Assembly (NCBI GenBank): GCA_020846515.1
Contig: JADLDX010000663.1
Location: 1-6,504, forward strand
Direction of reading: 5' to 3'
Length of the DNA stretch: 6,504 nt
Source: Pirellulaceae bacterium
GTDB lineage: Bacteria > Planctomycetota > Planctomycetia > Pirellulales > Pirellulaceae
Under the pieces are notes generated by a model. It saw only the letters and a list, made by a program, of their open reading frames with translations. It ran no database searches and had not been told where the DNA came from. Below are positions 6,245 to 6,504 of the stretch, piece after piece; position 1 is the stretch's first letter; the number at the start of each line of letters is the position of its first letter. Both the position numbers and the translations under genes were made by a program.

Positions 6245-6504
6245 TTACTGCACATTGATCACGCGCTCGTAGACGCTGACTGCGCCTTTGATAAGGGTGC
6301 CGGTAGTGGGTGTCGGCACAGTGACGGAACCACCACCAGCCGCTACCGTGAAGTTGGGACCGAACGACCAATCGGGACCATCGAGTACTACATCTTGAAA
6401 CCAGACTAAAGCTCCACCAGGAGGCGAGTTACCATAGGGATCGGTACCACCCATGGCTGTGGCCAACGTGGTCAAGACTTCATCGCTAACAACAGCCACC
6501 ACGC
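6245..6504 (-). CDS. C-terminal end of an unidentified upstream protein (gene cut by window edge)
   Basis: An open frame runs from the window edge to a TAA stop at 6245-6247, giving 85 visible residues plus two bases of a further codon. The first visible codons are GTG GTG, but nothing shows that either is the start, so I read this as the 3' part of a longer gene. The visible sequence is Gly/Pro/Thr/Val-rich, includes PGGALVWFQDVVLDGPDW, and ends KGAVSVYERVINVQ. It has no cysteine, no membrane segment and no motif I can assign, and looks like a beta-rich secreted or surface domain. It lies on the same strand as the giant GspK-like gene and ends 111 bases before that gene's ATG, so co-transcription is plausible. 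By analogy with planctomycete and verrucomicrobial pseudopilin cassettes it could be another pilin-like protein, but that rests on position alone. Confidence 0.7.
   Translation of the reverse strand, partial: VVAVVSDEVLTTLATAMGGTDPYGNSPPGGALVWFQDVVLDGPDWSFGPNFTVAAGGGSVTVPTPTTGTLIKGAVSVYERVINVQ

Noticed and set aside
6245..6502. Complete 85-residue gene starting at the GTG at 6500-6502
   Set aside because: The frame stays open to the window edge, and only two bases lie upstream, so no start signal can be judged. A longer truncated gene is more likely.

Overview
The window looks like chromosomal DNA of a planctomycete, probably of the Pirellulales type. I infer this from the protein, not from any search: the long minus-strand gene carries phrases I associate with a large family of planctomycete surface/secretion proteins, such as AVNVVDFRDQDASMT, VWGMEQPELLMTETLAFH, PGRINLNTA and the C-terminal RHRAFYMVDRSIPVG. 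The intergenic hairpin-rich sequence built on ACCCTCCC/GGGAGGGT fits the same impression.

Layout. Both genes are read on the minus strand, so transcription runs from high to low coordinates. At 6245-6504 is the 3' end of an upstream gene that enters from outside the window. After a gap of about 110 bases comes one very large gene (284-6133, 1949 residues). It fills 90% of the window. Its start is set by a clear GGAG ribosome-binding site. Positions 1-283, downstream of its stop, hold no gene but are packed with inverted repeats. These resolve into three copies of one modular two-hairpin element, followed next to the gene by an 18-bp perfect palindrome.

Function. The giant protein begins with a short basic leader, a glycine and a hydrophobic helix, as in class III (type IV pilin-like) signal sequences. 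Like the T2SS minor pseudopilin GspK, it lacks the usual glutamate at +5. Two further GspK-like landmarks occur in the expected order: EDMDGKLDLN near residue 523 and PGRINLNTA near residue 1726. They are separated by far more sequence than in GspK. The best reading is a hugely expanded GspK-like pseudopilin or pilus-tip protein, probably encoded with other pilin-like genes in a planctomycete cassette analogous to the Verru_Chthon cassettes of Verrucomicrobia. The cassette idea is inference, because only 85 residues of the neighbouring gene are visible.

The most unusual structure is the intergenic repeat. Its flanks and tails are conserved, while one of its two hairpins is swapped between copies.
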